64,000 bases of DNA from NCBI RefSeq assembly GCF_014204945.1, contig NZ_JACHMN010000001.1, forward strand, positions 930,001 to 994,000, given 5' to 3'. A program made the position numbers and the translations under genes. Position 1 is the stretch's first letter, and the number at the start of each line of letters is the position of its first letter. Source of the stretch: Allocatelliglobosispora scoriae (lineage in GTDB: Bacteria; Actinomycetota; Actinomycetes; Mycobacteriales; Micromonosporaceae). The notes under the pieces are model-generated. The model was not told the DNA's origin. It saw only the letters and a list, made by a program, of their open reading frames with translations, and made no database searches. Positions 52,701 to 60,877 of this stretch are shown in pieces.

Positions 52701-54566
52701 CGCGGTGTCCACCTTGAACTCGCACGTCTGGGAGAACTGCCCGGTGTCGATGCCGTCGTAGGCCTGGACCTGGAATACGTAGCTCACGTCGTTGACGAGC
52801 CGGCCCGGCGGGATGCTTACGATCGCCTGCTGGCCCGGCGTCACCGAGTTCTGCGTCACCCGGTCGTTGTCGTTGCGGGTGCCGCCGACCGGCCACCACC
52901 AGAAGGTCACGTTGTTGAGTTGCGCCGTGCCGTCCGGGTCGGAGGTGCGGGCACGCAGCTCAGGCGTCGCCGTCTTCACGACCGGGCGGTCGGCGCCGGT
53001 GACGCAGCCGTTGCCCGAGACCGTCATCAGGTCCGGTGCGTTCGGGTACGAGTTGTAGGTGACCGTGAGCAGCGCCGTACCCGCGTCGAACTTCTTCCAC
53101 GCGTTGTGGTTGGCCTCGTCACCGGCGCGCAGGCCGAGCGTGACATCGCCCCACCAGTTCGCCGCGGCCGTCTGCGCGGCGCCGGTCGCGCCCCACTCCG
53201 AACGGACCCGGGCCCGGTTGCACGTGTTGTTGTCGAGGATCGCGATCGGGCCGCCCCAGCTGCCGGCGTTGTTGTTCCAGGTGGTGCCGGCGTTGATCGG
53301 GTTGACGAGGTGCAGGTTGGTCCGGGTCTTGCTGCAGGTCCACGAGTGCAGCAGGTCGACGGAGACCTTCGCGTCCAGGACGTGCTTGCCGGCGAAGCTG
53401 GACGTCGGGAACCGGAATATCGACCGGTAGATCATCGAGGTGCCCTCGTCGGTGTAGCCGACCTTGGCGCACTGAACGCTCGAATAAGGGCTGGGGCAGC
53501 CGTTGCGGTCATAGCTCCAGTACGACTGGTTCGGGTACCGGCTGTTGATCATCGTCCACGCGCTCGCGCCGAACGCCGGGTCGATGTACACCGGGAACTT
53601 CGTCGCCGCCCCGCGAAGGACGGCCAGGTCCGGCCGGACCACGATCTCCTTGCCCTCCAACGACAGCGGCATCACCGATGCGCGAGCCTCTCCCGCCGAC
53701 CGGGCCGACACCATCGACCCGCCGGACGAGTCCCACATCGCCGGCGTCCCCGAACCGAACAGCGCGACGCCCTTCGCGTCGACCACGCTCAACGACCCGC
53801 CGTCCCCCGTCTTGAACTGCGCGCCGGTGACCGCCGTGGTGAACCGCACCGCCGTCAACGCGGGATTGGCCGCCGCCGCCGCGTTCTTCACCACCAGCAC
53901 CTCGGAAAAGCCCTCGGTCTCGGCGGTCAGCTGCAGGTCGACACCCGGCAGCACCTCCGCGTAGGTGGCGGTCCTGCCCGACACCGACGGAACGGGCAGC
54001 GCCGTCGGCCAGCGCAGCGCGAGCTCGGCACCACCCCGCCGCAGTGTCACCAGCGGACCGGCACCACCACCGGAGAACGAGGTACCGAGCCAGCTGGCAG
54101 CCGGCTCATACGACCCGGTCTTGCTGCGACGCAACGTCGAGTCCGGTGCCACCCAGCCGCCGCTCGCGTCGCGGACCCGCTGAACCACCGCCGCCTCAAC
54201 CGACGTGAACGAACCCGTCGGGTTCGCGAACACCTGCCTGCGCTCCGATCGCGCCGATTCCACCTCGACCCGGCCCTTGCAGGACACCGCGGCGCGCAAC
54301 GCCGCCGGACCGTCAACCGCAACCGCCGGGCACGCCTCCGTTCGCGCCGGGGCCGCCTGAGCCGAGGAGGCCTGCGCAGCAGGCTCCACGACGGGCGCCA
54401 CCAGCAACGACAGCGCCGTGGCCAGCACCGCGAAACGCCGCGACCACGACCGCGCCCGCAGGCGCGAAACACCAGGCCCACCATCCATAGCCGCGTCGGC
54501 AGCAGCCGAGCCGGCGCCGTCACGATGAAGTTTCATTCCGATCCGCGAACGCGCTTGGTGCCGCAT
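49758..54566 (-). CDS. Large modular secreted protein with LamG and duplicated adhesion-like domains
   Basis: This 1602-residue protein has a signal peptide (AVLATALSLLVAPVVEPAAQA). The N-terminal domain precedes a DNRLRE-like region (about 330-500), Ig/Fn3-like segments and a LamG/concanavalin domain (about 745-950, ARWKLDEGTGSTAADASNHGN). The last 550 residues are a tandem duplication of about 270 residues. Each copy has a carboxypeptidase-regulatory-like sandwich (GSAVAGATVTLQPGG / GSPVAGATVTLLPQG) and a nidogen-like domain (ADTTVLPLTGD...VTQ, WVSTNGLLTF / WVSTNGFASF, FVVEWRN / FVIEWRN). It is first in the operon with the RHS toxin and may help display or deliver it. ATG 54566 has AGGTGG upstream. 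Confidence 0.88.
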   Translation of the reverse strand: MRHQARSRIGMKLHRDGAGSAAADAAMDGGPGVSRLRARSWSRRFAVLATALSLLVAPVVEPAAQASSAQAAPARTEACPAVAVDGPAALRAAVSCKGRVEVESARSERRQVFANPTGSFTSVEAAVVQRVRDASGGWVAPDSTLRRSKTGSYEPAASWLGTSFSGGGAGPLVTLRRGGAELALRWPTALPVPSVSGRTATYAEVLPGVDLQLTAETEGFSEVLVVKNAAAAANPALTAVRFTTAVTGAQFKTGDGGSLSVVDAKGVALFGSGTPAMWDSSGGSMVSARSAGEARASVMPLSLEGKEIVVRPDLAVLRGAATKFPVYIDPAFGASAWTMINSRYPNQSYWSYDRNGCPSPYSSVQCAKVGYTDEGTSMIYRSIFRFPTSSFAGKHVLDAKVSVDLLHSWTCSKTRTNLHLVNPINAGTTWNNNAGSWGGPIAILDNNTCNRARVRSEWGATGAAQTAAANWWGDVTLGLRAGDEANHNAWKKFDAGTALLTVTYNSYPNAPDLMTVSGNGCVTGADRPVVKTATPELRARTSDPDGTAQLNNVTFWWWPVGGTRNDNDRVTQNSVTPGQQAIVSIPPGRLVNDVSYVFQVQAYDGIDTGQFSQTCEFKVDTAPPNPPSQVTSTDYPSDGQRHGGAGIAGTFTFFPPASIPSDFAGYAYTLDTGTSAANAIKVAANPGDQKATVGITPPTDDAFTLRVWSRDGGGNFSASPTSYAFSVKAGAGPDARWKLDEGTGSTAADASNHGNTMTVANPVWVASRGGTGKALSFNGTNATAVTSGPVATKSPTTGAPTTVRTDANFTVSAWVKVDTLNGTGQYVAVSQDGTRTSPWALAYQGPTNRWRFAMTGSDVDAPALYQVSSDAAPTAGKWTYLVATYDVATHQMRLYVDGVAQAGVATVTGGFNATGPVVLGRRMWAGGVDSFFNGSVDDVRIYGRVLGTTEPEFSNSLNPESPLVTFPNGNATQVNQPIQVTFNGGGDPAVTTVKYSLGAAGLGSTATLTPAGGQVTVTVTPVAAGEVRLFAQAVTSAGRLSAITSTLIQVVTPPSLTGTVVDVMSGSAVAGATVTLQPGGATRVTGVDGVYEFTGLTAGLYIVSAVVPGSCGVFASTQVEVTGKTYADLQLFPQSDVFGYTCTESAQPFVAADTTVLPLTGDDNVTQISLPFAMPFYGQSLASAWVSTNGLLTFANPGSDSLGTNGSIPNPSVPNSIVAPFWADLYIDGSASVRTTVVGVAPARKFVVEWRNAAFYNDFPRRITFEAVLSENGDITFNYASLDDAKERGETATVGVESNGGSYGLQYSFNQPMLTSGKSIAIDYPDYAQPISTWTVSGTVTQGGSPVAGATVTLLPQGTTVTTAANGAYSFSNLEQDGYTVTAAYGCAAVSQPVYLAGNTTVNLPLTAVPDGFGYTCSTSTQSFVNADTTVLPLTGDEGVTQVTLPFPVTYYGQSYSSVWVSTNGFASFTNPGGAHADDRTAVPNAAGPNAALYAFWDDLVVDGSASVRTTTLGSAPNRKFVIEWRNVYIYGNTSRRVTFEVLIGENGTVTFNYTGLDNTAERGATTVAGIEDHTGAVGQTYSSFQPSLVDNRAITYTPPAP

Positions 54567-54774
54567 GATCCACCTATCTGGGTACGCGGCACAGGCCGCC
54601 GGGGATGTCCACGTCCGACGCGTACGGCCACCCGTGCCACGCCTACAGCCGAGAACCTAGAGATCACCGCACGTCGGCACGCTGAACCGGCACTGAATCC
54701 GCGGCGTGCCCGCACAAACGATCTATCCGCCCTCCTACCTGCGCTGATCAAGCCCATGCAGCCGCAAACCGGCA

Positions 54775-57700
54775 GTGTCAGGCAGATCCGGTAAAATGTC
54801 GGCGGCAGATCAGTCAATGGCTGCCGAGGACCGGAGGCGCTTCGTGCACGGGGAACCGAATCCGCCGAGCGATCCGGGCGGGCTGCTGCGCAGCCATCGC
54901 CACCGGGTCGGCCTGGATCAGTCCGCGCTGGCCGAACGGGCCGGGGTGAGCCTGCGGACGTTGCGCGACATCGAGCACGGGCGCGTCAGCAAGCCGCGCG
55001 ACACCTCTCTGCGCCGCATCCTCACCGCGCTGCCCATCACCGACCTCGACCGCGCCGCGCTGCACGACGCGTTCGCCGGCCACGCAGCCCGCAGGCCGGC
55101 CCGCGACCGACCCGGCCTGCGCCTCGGCGTGTTGGGGCCGCTGCTGCTCAGCCACCCGGACGGCCCGGTGGCGGTGGACCAGGCGATGCCCCGAACGCTG
55201 CTGTCACTGCTCGCGCTGCACCCCGGCCAGCCCGTGCCGGTGTCCGAGGCGATCGACACGCTCTGGGGCGACGACCCGCCGAAGACCTGCCACAATCTTG
55301 TCCAGGTCTATGTCGGCCGGCTCCGCCGACTGCTGCAGACCGGGCAGCGCCCCCCGTCCGCCGGCGATACGATCCGGTTCAGCGCAGCCGGCTATCTGCT
55401 CGACCCCGCGGCAGTGCACACCGACGTGGCGGACTTCGCCGTCCTGTGCGACCAGGCCGCCGCGGCCCAGGCCGCCGGAGATCCGGACACCGCCGCCGAC
55501 CGCTACCTCGACGCGCTGCGGTGCTGGCGGGGACCGGTGCTCGGCGACTTCGACCCTCGCCTGCACCACCACCCGAGCGCGGTGCGGCTCAACCGTCGGC
55601 GGATCGAGGCCGCCACGGCGCACGCCGATCTGGCGTTGGCGGCGGACCGGCCCGGCGAGACGCTCGGCCACCTGCGCGAACTGGCCCTGCTCGAACCGCT
55701 GCACGAGGGCCTGCACGCCCGGCTGATCCGCGCACTCGCCGCCGCCGGCGAGCAGGCGGCCGCGCTGCGCGCCTTCACCGACCTGCGGGAGCGGCTTCTC
55801 GATCAGCTCGGTGTCCTGCCCGGCACCCAGCTGACCACCGCCTACCACCACGTGCTGACCACCTCGGCACCCCATGCCGAGCCGGCCGCGCCGCAGCCCC
55901 GCGCCGGGCAGGCCCACCCGGCCCAGCTGCCCTCGCGGGTGGCCGGATTCGCCGGCCGCACCCAGCACCTCGCCGAGCTGGACGACCTGTCCCGGCGGAC
56001 GGACGAGACCGCCGCGGGAACGATCGCCGTGGTCGCCGGATCGGCCGGCGTCGGCAAGACCGCCCTCGCCGTGCACTGGGCCCACTCCGCCGCGCCGCAC
56101 TTTCCCGACGGGCAGCTCTACGTCAACCTGCGCGGGTTCGACCCCGGCGGCTCACCCGCCCGCCCCGGCGAGGTGCTGCACGGCTTCCTCGGCGCGCTGG
56201 GCGTCGCCTCGACGCTCATCCCGGCCGGCGACGACGGCCGGGCCGCCCTCTACCGCACCATGCTCGCCGGGCGCCGGATGCTCATCCTGCTCGACAACGC
56301 CGCCGACGCCGACCAGGTCCGCCCGCTGCTGCCCGGCAGCGCCGGCTGTTTCGTCCTGGTCACCAGCCGCACCCAGCTGACCGGGCTCATCGTCAGCATG
56401 CGCGCCCACCTGCTCACCCTGTCACCGCTGCCGGAGGCTGAAGCACGCCAACTGCTGGCCGCGCGCCTCAGTCCGGACAGGCTCGCCGCCGAGGCCGACG
56501 CCATCGCCGACCTCATCGACCGCTGCCAGCGGCTCCCGCTGGCCCTGGCGCTGGTCGCCGCCCGGTTGGCCGCCCAGCCCGCCACGACGATCCGCGCGCT
56601 GGCCCGCCAACTCGACGACGCGGACCCCTCCGGCAGCCTCGACACGCTGTCGGTCGGCGACGCGTCGACGGACCTGCGTACCGTCTTCTCCTGGTCCTAC
56701 CGCCACCTCGGCCCCGACGCCGCCCGGCTGTTCCGCCTGCTCGGCATCCACCCCGGCCCCGACGTGTCGCCCTCCGCCGTGGCGAGTCTGCTCGCGGTCA
56801 CACCCAGCCGCGCCCGGTCGCTGCTGCGCGAGCTGACCGGCAACCACCTGCTGCAGGAGCAGCGGCCCGACAGGTTCGAATTCCACGACCTGCTCCGCGC
56901 GTACGCCACCGAGCTGGCCGAGGCCCTGGACACCCCCGCGGCCCGGCGGCAGGCCCTGCACCGGGTCCTCGACTTCTACCTCGTGTCGGCACACACCGCC
57001 GCCGCCCTGCTGGAGCCGCTGCGCGAGCGTCTCCCGATCGCCGCATCGCAACTGGGGGTCCTCCCGGAGACGCTCCGCACGCGGATGGAGGCGCTGTCCT
57101 GGTTCGCCGCCGAACGTGCCGCGCTGCTCGCCGCCGTGCGCCGAGCCGAGGCCGAGGGGTGGGACACCCGCTGCTGGCAGCTGGCACACATCGTCTCCAC
57201 CTGCCTCTACGCCCGCGGCCACTGGCACGACCTGGCATCCGCCCAGCGCACGGCGATGCGGGCCGCGCGACGAGGCGGCGAGCACACCGGCGAGGGCCAC
57301 GCGCACCTGGGCCTGGCCCGCGTCTACTCCGCCCTGGGCTGGTGGGCGAAGATGCAGCCGCACCTTCGGCGTGCGCTCGCCATCTTCGCCGACCCCGGCG
57401 ACCACGCGGGCCTGGCGCGTGCCCACAACGCCATGGCGTTGAGCTACTCCCGGGGCGGAGACCACCTCCGGGCGCTGCACCACAACCAGCACGCCCTGAA
57501 GCACTTCCGCCTCGCCGGAATCGCCAACGCCTACGGCCAGGCCCTCAACGACATCGGCTGGGACTACGCGCAGTTGGGCCGCTACCGCCCCGCCCTGGCG
57601 CACTGCCGGCGGGCGCTGCGGGTGATCGACGCGCTCGCCGAACCGACCGAGGCCGCACACACCTGGGACAGCCTCGGCTACATCCACCACCATCTCCGTG

Positions 57701-58017
57701 ACCACCGGCGTGCCGTGGCCTGCTACGAACACGCCATCCGCCTGTTCGGAGAGAACGGCAACCGGTATCACGAAGCCGAAACCCTCACCCACCTCGGCGA
57801 CACCTACCGTGCCGCAGGAGTTCCGGACGCCGCCGGCGCCGCCTGGCGGAAGGCCCGGGACATCCTCGACGACCTGCACCATCCCGACAACAGGCGAGTC
57901 CATGCGCTGCTCAAGCGGCTCGACGCAGGAGAGCCGCCGCGGGAGCCCGCCCTCGGCCGAGGGACAGGTCGTGCAGCCGGCAGCCCGGACCTGTCTCAGG
58001 TCTACGCCGTGCAGTGA
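54775..58017 (+). CDS. SARP-family regulator with XRE-HTH, BTAD, NB-ARC and TPR domains
   Basis: This regulator of about 1080 residues has an N-terminal XRE-type HTH (DQSALAERAGVSLRTLRDIEHGR), an OmpR-like winged helix (about 120-205, ending VQVYVGRLRRLL), a bacterial transcriptional activation domain (about 212-357) and an NB-ARC STAND ATPase (Walker A VVAGSAGVGKTA near residue 422, Walker B MLILLDNA). C-terminal TPRs (AHNAMALSYSRGGDHLRALHH, AHTWDSLGYIHHHLRDHRRAVACYEHA) follow. It would bind direct-repeat promoters after ATP- and ligand-driven assembly. The start could also be ATG 54796 or 54817. It diverges from the toxin operon and may control it. Confidence 0.92.
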   Translation: MSGRSGKMSAADQSMAAEDRRRFVHGEPNPPSDPGGLLRSHRHRVGLDQSALAERAGVSLRTLRDIEHGRVSKPRDTSLRRILTALPITDLDRAALHDAFAGHAARRPARDRPGLRLGVLGPLLLSHPDGPVAVDQAMPRTLLSLLALHPGQPVPVSEAIDTLWGDDPPKTCHNLVQVYVGRLRRLLQTGQRPPSAGDTIRFSAAGYLLDPAAVHTDVADFAVLCDQAAAAQAAGDPDTAADRYLDALRCWRGPVLGDFDPRLHHHPSAVRLNRRRIEAATAHADLALAADRPGETLGHLRELALLEPLHEGLHARLIRALAAAGEQAAALRAFTDLRERLLDQLGVLPGTQLTTAYHHVLTTSAPHAEPAAPQPRAGQAHPAQLPSRVAGFAGRTQHLAELDDLSRRTDETAAGTIAVVAGSAGVGKTALAVHWAHSAAPHFPDGQLYVNLRGFDPGGSPARPGEVLHGFLGALGVASTLIPAGDDGRAALYRTMLAGRRMLILLDNAADADQVRPLLPGSAGCFVLVTSRTQLTGLIVSMRAHLLTLSPLPEAEARQLLAARLSPDRLAAEADAIADLIDRCQRLPLALALVAARLAAQPATTIRALARQLDDADPSGSLDTLSVGDASTDLRTVFSWSYRHLGPDAARLFRLLGIHPGPDVSPSAVASLLAVTPSRARSLLRELTGNHLLQEQRPDRFEFHDLLRAYATELAEALDTPAARRQALHRVLDFYLVSAHTAAALLEPLRERLPIAASQLGVLPETLRTRMEALSWFAAERAALLAAVRRAEAEGWDTRCWQLAHIVSTCLYARGHWHDLASAQRTAMRAARRGGEHTGEGHAHLGLARVYSALGWWAKMQPHLRRALAIFADPGDHAGLARAHNAMALSYSRGGDHLRALHHNQHALKHFRLAGIANAYGQALNDIGWDYAQLGRYRPALAHCRRALRVIDALAEPTEAAHTWDSLGYIHHHLRDHRRAVACYEHAIRLFGENGNRYHEAETLTHLGDTYRAAGVPDAAGAAWRKARDILDDLHHPDNRRVHALLKRLDAGEPPREPALGRGTGRAAGSPDLSQVYAVQ

Positions 58018-58073
58018 CGGCTACACGGCCGGGCAATGCGGCGTCACGGCTCACGGAACGGACACTGCGCGGA

Positions 58074-58478
58074 TCAGCGTGGAGCGAGGTTCCCAGTGAC
58101 GACGACGCCGTCTCGAACGGTGTAGGTGCCCGTGTAGTAGGTGGTCGGGCCGCCCGTGTGCTGGGCTTCGAGGTCGACGTGGACGGTGTCGCCGTCGACG
58201 GCGCCGATGGTCACCCCGTCGAAGCTGGTGGTGGCGAATCCGTTGACGAACTCGGTGTACGACGGGGAGAGGTTCTTGCCGCCGAGGTTCCAGGCCAGCT
58301 GGAAGTCGCGGTCGTTGATCGCGTTGTAGTAGTCGAGGACGACCTGGACCGGGTTGGTGACCGGTGCGGCGGCCCGCACCTCGACGATGACGGGCGAGGG
58401 CGCGGAGTACGCGGCCGCAGGTACGGCGATGGCGAGTGCGCCCGCGCTCAGCAGCGCGGCCAATTTCGTAAGTGGCAT
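58074..58478 (-). CDS. Exported NTF2/SnoaL-like small protein
   Basis: This 134-residue protein has a clear signal peptide (LTKLAALLSAGALAIAVPAAAYSA) and a single domain starting VLDYYNAINDRDFQLAWNL, the typical opening of NTF2-like or lumazine-binding-like folds. It continues in antiparallel strands (VHVDLEAQHTGGPTTYYTGTYTVRDGVVV). Members bind small ligands or serve as secreted sensor domains; no activity is assigned. AGGAGG before ATG 58478 sets the start. It is convergent with the SARP gene, whose stop is 57 bp away. Confidence 0.78.
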   Translation of the reverse strand: MPLTKLAALLSAGALAIAVPAAAYSAPSPVIVEVRAAAPVTNPVQVVLDYYNAINDRDFQLAWNLGGKNLSPSYTEFVNGFATTSFDGVTIGAVDGDTVHVDLEAQHTGGPTTYYTGTYTVRDGVVVTGNLAPR

Positions 58479-58771
58479 GGGAACCTCCTGCCGACACCTC
58501 ATTGTGTCGGCGACGACGGTCGGCCGCCCGGCTTTGCCGAGATCCGCGCCAGACGTCGCCCGGCGGGCCCGGCGTGGAATTTCGTACCAGGATGGGAACT
58601 ATTACCGTTTGTTGCCATATCGGAGCTTGGGTAAGAGGGCTCGCCCACTCACGGACTTGTGCTGGTCCGAGCACCCATCCACCACTCGGGGTGAGGCGCG
58701 GACACCCGAGAAGGGGCGCTGTCCCATAATCTCCATGGTTTAGGAAGCCGTAGATTTGTCGATGAACGACC

Positions 58772-60334
58772 ATGGGGGTCCGCGTGCGCATCTTCGTCTC
58801 ATACAGTTCCCGTGACCGACTGGAAGCATTGCGGCTCAAGGAGATCGCCGAGGGCGACGGCCATCAGGTCTGGCTGGACGTGTTCGACATCCAGCCGTCG
58901 GCGCAGTTGGCGGAGCAGCTGAATTCGGGGATACGCAGTGTCGACATGATCTGTGTCCTGCTGTCGCCGACCGCGGTCGACTCGGCCTGGGTCAATCAGG
59001 AGATCGAGACGGCCCGGGCGTTGGAGACGCAGGGGGTTCAGGTGCTGCCGATCATTCTCCGGGCGGCGCCGCTGCCGGAGGGATTGCGCGATCTGGTGGC
59101 GATCGATGCGACGCTCGGGCTGAGCGACGACGCGGTGGCGCTGCGGGTCAGGCGGGCTCTGGGGACGCAGGTGCGTGACGGGGTGCTGCTGGACGCGTTG
59201 CGGGGTGCGGAACTGGCCGACCAGGCGGTGCGGGACGCGGCCGAGCAGGCGCTGCCGGATGTGCGGCGCAGGCTGGAGCGGGTGGCGGATCTGCCGATCA
59301 CCGAGCTGTCGCTGACCATCGATCAGGACACGTGGCCGGGGCCGCAGGGGGCGTTGCTGGAACTGCTGTTCACGATCGATCACCTTTTCTTGGGTTCCGC
59401 GGTCATCGTGGCCGCGCCATACGACGGCGAAGCGACCTGGCGAGGGTATCCGGGGCTGGAGCCCAGCCCCCGGGAGGAGTTCTTCGCGTCGACCAAGCCT
59501 CGGGCCGACGCCCGGTTCTCCTGGGCGGGAAGGGTGGTGCTGCCCAATCGGGTGATCGACGGGACCGACCTGGGAGAGCAGCCGCTTCGATTCTCGTTCA
59601 CGCTGGGCGGGGAGTATTCGGCGGCCGAGCGCAGGGCGACGATGGCGCAGCTGGAGAGGTTCGAGATCCCGTCGTTGCGGAAGCTCATCGACCGTCATGC
59701 CAAGGTGCGGCTGCGGGTGTTTCCGCTCAACGGCGACCCTTACGACGTCGACCCGCTCAGGACGGACCTGGTCGCGACGCTGACCGTCCCGTTGCGCCAC
59801 TCCGACCATGGGGTCTACGGGTTCACGCTGTGGCGTACCCATCAGGATCATGAAAGTCAGGTCCTGCTCGCCTCGCCGAGTCTGCGCGACTGCGCCACCG
59901 ACATCGAGCGGGAGGCGCTGCTGTCGCTGTACCGCGATGTGCCGCTGCGGGCGGCGCAGACCTCGCGGGAGCGGGTGCAGCGGCTGGCGGCGCTGCTGGC
60001 GCAGGAGGCGCCGATCCCGGACGAGGACCGCTGGGCGGCGTTCACCCTGCTGGTCGGCCAGGCCCGGCTGCTGGCCATGCGCGGCCAGAGATTCGAGGCG
60101 GGGCAGCAGATCTACCAGGCGCTGCGGTTGACCGGAGACGCATACGACGTCACCGGCGCCGACTATGTCGAGTTCTTCCGGGTGTGGTCGGCATTGATGT
60201 TCATGGCCGACCTGCTCAACCCGGAGCACGCCGGGTTCTACCTGAACGCGGCGAGTCAGCTGGCCTCTCAAATGAGCCAGCTGCACCCGGGCGAGCCGGA
60301 CTATGCCAGTGCTCTGGCGCTCAGCCGAGCGTGA
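58772..60334 (+). CDS. TIR-domain protein with uncharacterised C-terminal half
   Basis: This 520-residue soluble protein has an N-terminal TIR domain of about 130 residues (RIFVSYSSRDRLEALRLKEIAEGDGHQVWLDV, then ICVLLSPTAVDSAWVNQEIETA). E77 in the W-x3-E motif matches the NAD+-cleaving glutamate of bacterial and plant TIR enzymes. The following 390 residues are unrecognised: a beta-rich segment (ELSLTIDQDTWPGPQGALLELLFTIDHLF, FSFTLGGEYSAAE) and a helical end (RLAALLAQEAP...LLVGQARLLAMRGQRFEAGQQIYQAL). It could be an NADase effector or a signalling adaptor. The start may be GTG 58784, which has GGGGG upstream. Confidence 0.85.
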   Translation: MGVRVRIFVSYSSRDRLEALRLKEIAEGDGHQVWLDVFDIQPSAQLAEQLNSGIRSVDMICVLLSPTAVDSAWVNQEIETARALETQGVQVLPIILRAAPLPEGLRDLVAIDATLGLSDDAVALRVRRALGTQVRDGVLLDALRGAELADQAVRDAAEQALPDVRRRLERVADLPITELSLTIDQDTWPGPQGALLELLFTIDHLFLGSAVIVAAPYDGEATWRGYPGLEPSPREEFFASTKPRADARFSWAGRVVLPNRVIDGTDLGEQPLRFSFTLGGEYSAAERRATMAQLERFEIPSLRKLIDRHAKVRLRVFPLNGDPYDVDPLRTDLVATLTVPLRHSDHGVYGFTLWRTHQDHESQVLLASPSLRDCATDIEREALLSLYRDVPLRAAQTSRERVQRLAALLAQEAPIPDEDRWAAFTLLVGQARLLAMRGQRFEAGQQIYQALRLTGDAYDVTGADYVEFFRVWSALMFMADLLNPEHAGFYLNAASQLASQMSQLHPGEPDYASALALSRA

Positions 60335-60383
60335 GCACGGTAACGGCGGCGAATTCGGTGGACGACCGGGATAGCGTGCTGTC

Positions 60384-60788
60384 ATGTCGGCACACATCAC
60401 TCGGATCAACCCTGCTGAGCTGCACCAGCCGCCGGGCTACACGCATGTCACGATCGTCGAGGCCGGTCGGACGGCGTACATCGCCGGGCAATGCCCCATG
60501 GGCCTCGATGGCGCCCTCGTCGGCCCCGGCGACCTCGGGGCGCAGATCGACCAGGTCGTGGCGAATTCGCTGGCCGCGCTGTCCGCGGCCGGTGCGACTC
60601 CCGCCGACGTGGTCCGTTCCGTCATATACGTGGTCAGCTCCGACCAGCAGATGCTGGGCGAGGCATGGTCGCGGCTGACGCAGTCGCCGCTGGGCGTGGC
60701 CTTCACCACGGCGAGCACACTGCTCGGCGTCGCCAGCCTGGGCTTTACCGGCCAGCTCGTGGAGGTCGACCTGACCGCGGCGCTGTGA
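60384..60788 (+). CDS. RidA/YjgF-family protein
   Basis: This 134-residue protein has the Rid fold (AGRTAYIAGQCPMGLDGALVGPGDLGAQIDQVVANSLAALSAAGATPADVVRSVIYV...GQLVEVDLTAAL). Canonical RidA hydrolyses reactive enamine/imine intermediates of amino-acid metabolism and needs an arginine in the ARSxVEVA segment. Here the matching stretch reads ASTLLGVASL, so the arginine seems lost and deaminase activity is doubtful. It therefore fits one of the Rid subfamilies with unknown function. It follows the TIR gene by 49 bp on the same strand. Confidence 0.85.
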   Translation: MSAHITRINPAELHQPPGYTHVTIVEAGRTAYIAGQCPMGLDGALVGPGDLGAQIDQVVANSLAALSAAGATPADVVRSVIYVVSSDQQMLGEAWSRLTQSPLGVAFTTASTLLGVASLGFTGQLVEVDLTAAL

Positions 60789-60840
60789 ACCGGCGGATCG
60801 GTGACGGTCGCCGCCGAACTCCGCACGGCCCGTCCGTGTG

Positions 60841-60872
60841 GGCCGGGGCGGGCGGTTCGACCCGCCCCGGCC
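60841..60872. terminator. Bidirectional stem-loop terminator
   Basis: A 12-bp perfect GC stem, GGCCGGGGCGGG with CCCGCCCCGGCC, and an 8-base loop lie between the RidA-like gene and the convergent glycosidase gene. Confidence 0.75.
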
Positions 60873-60877
60873 TCGGC

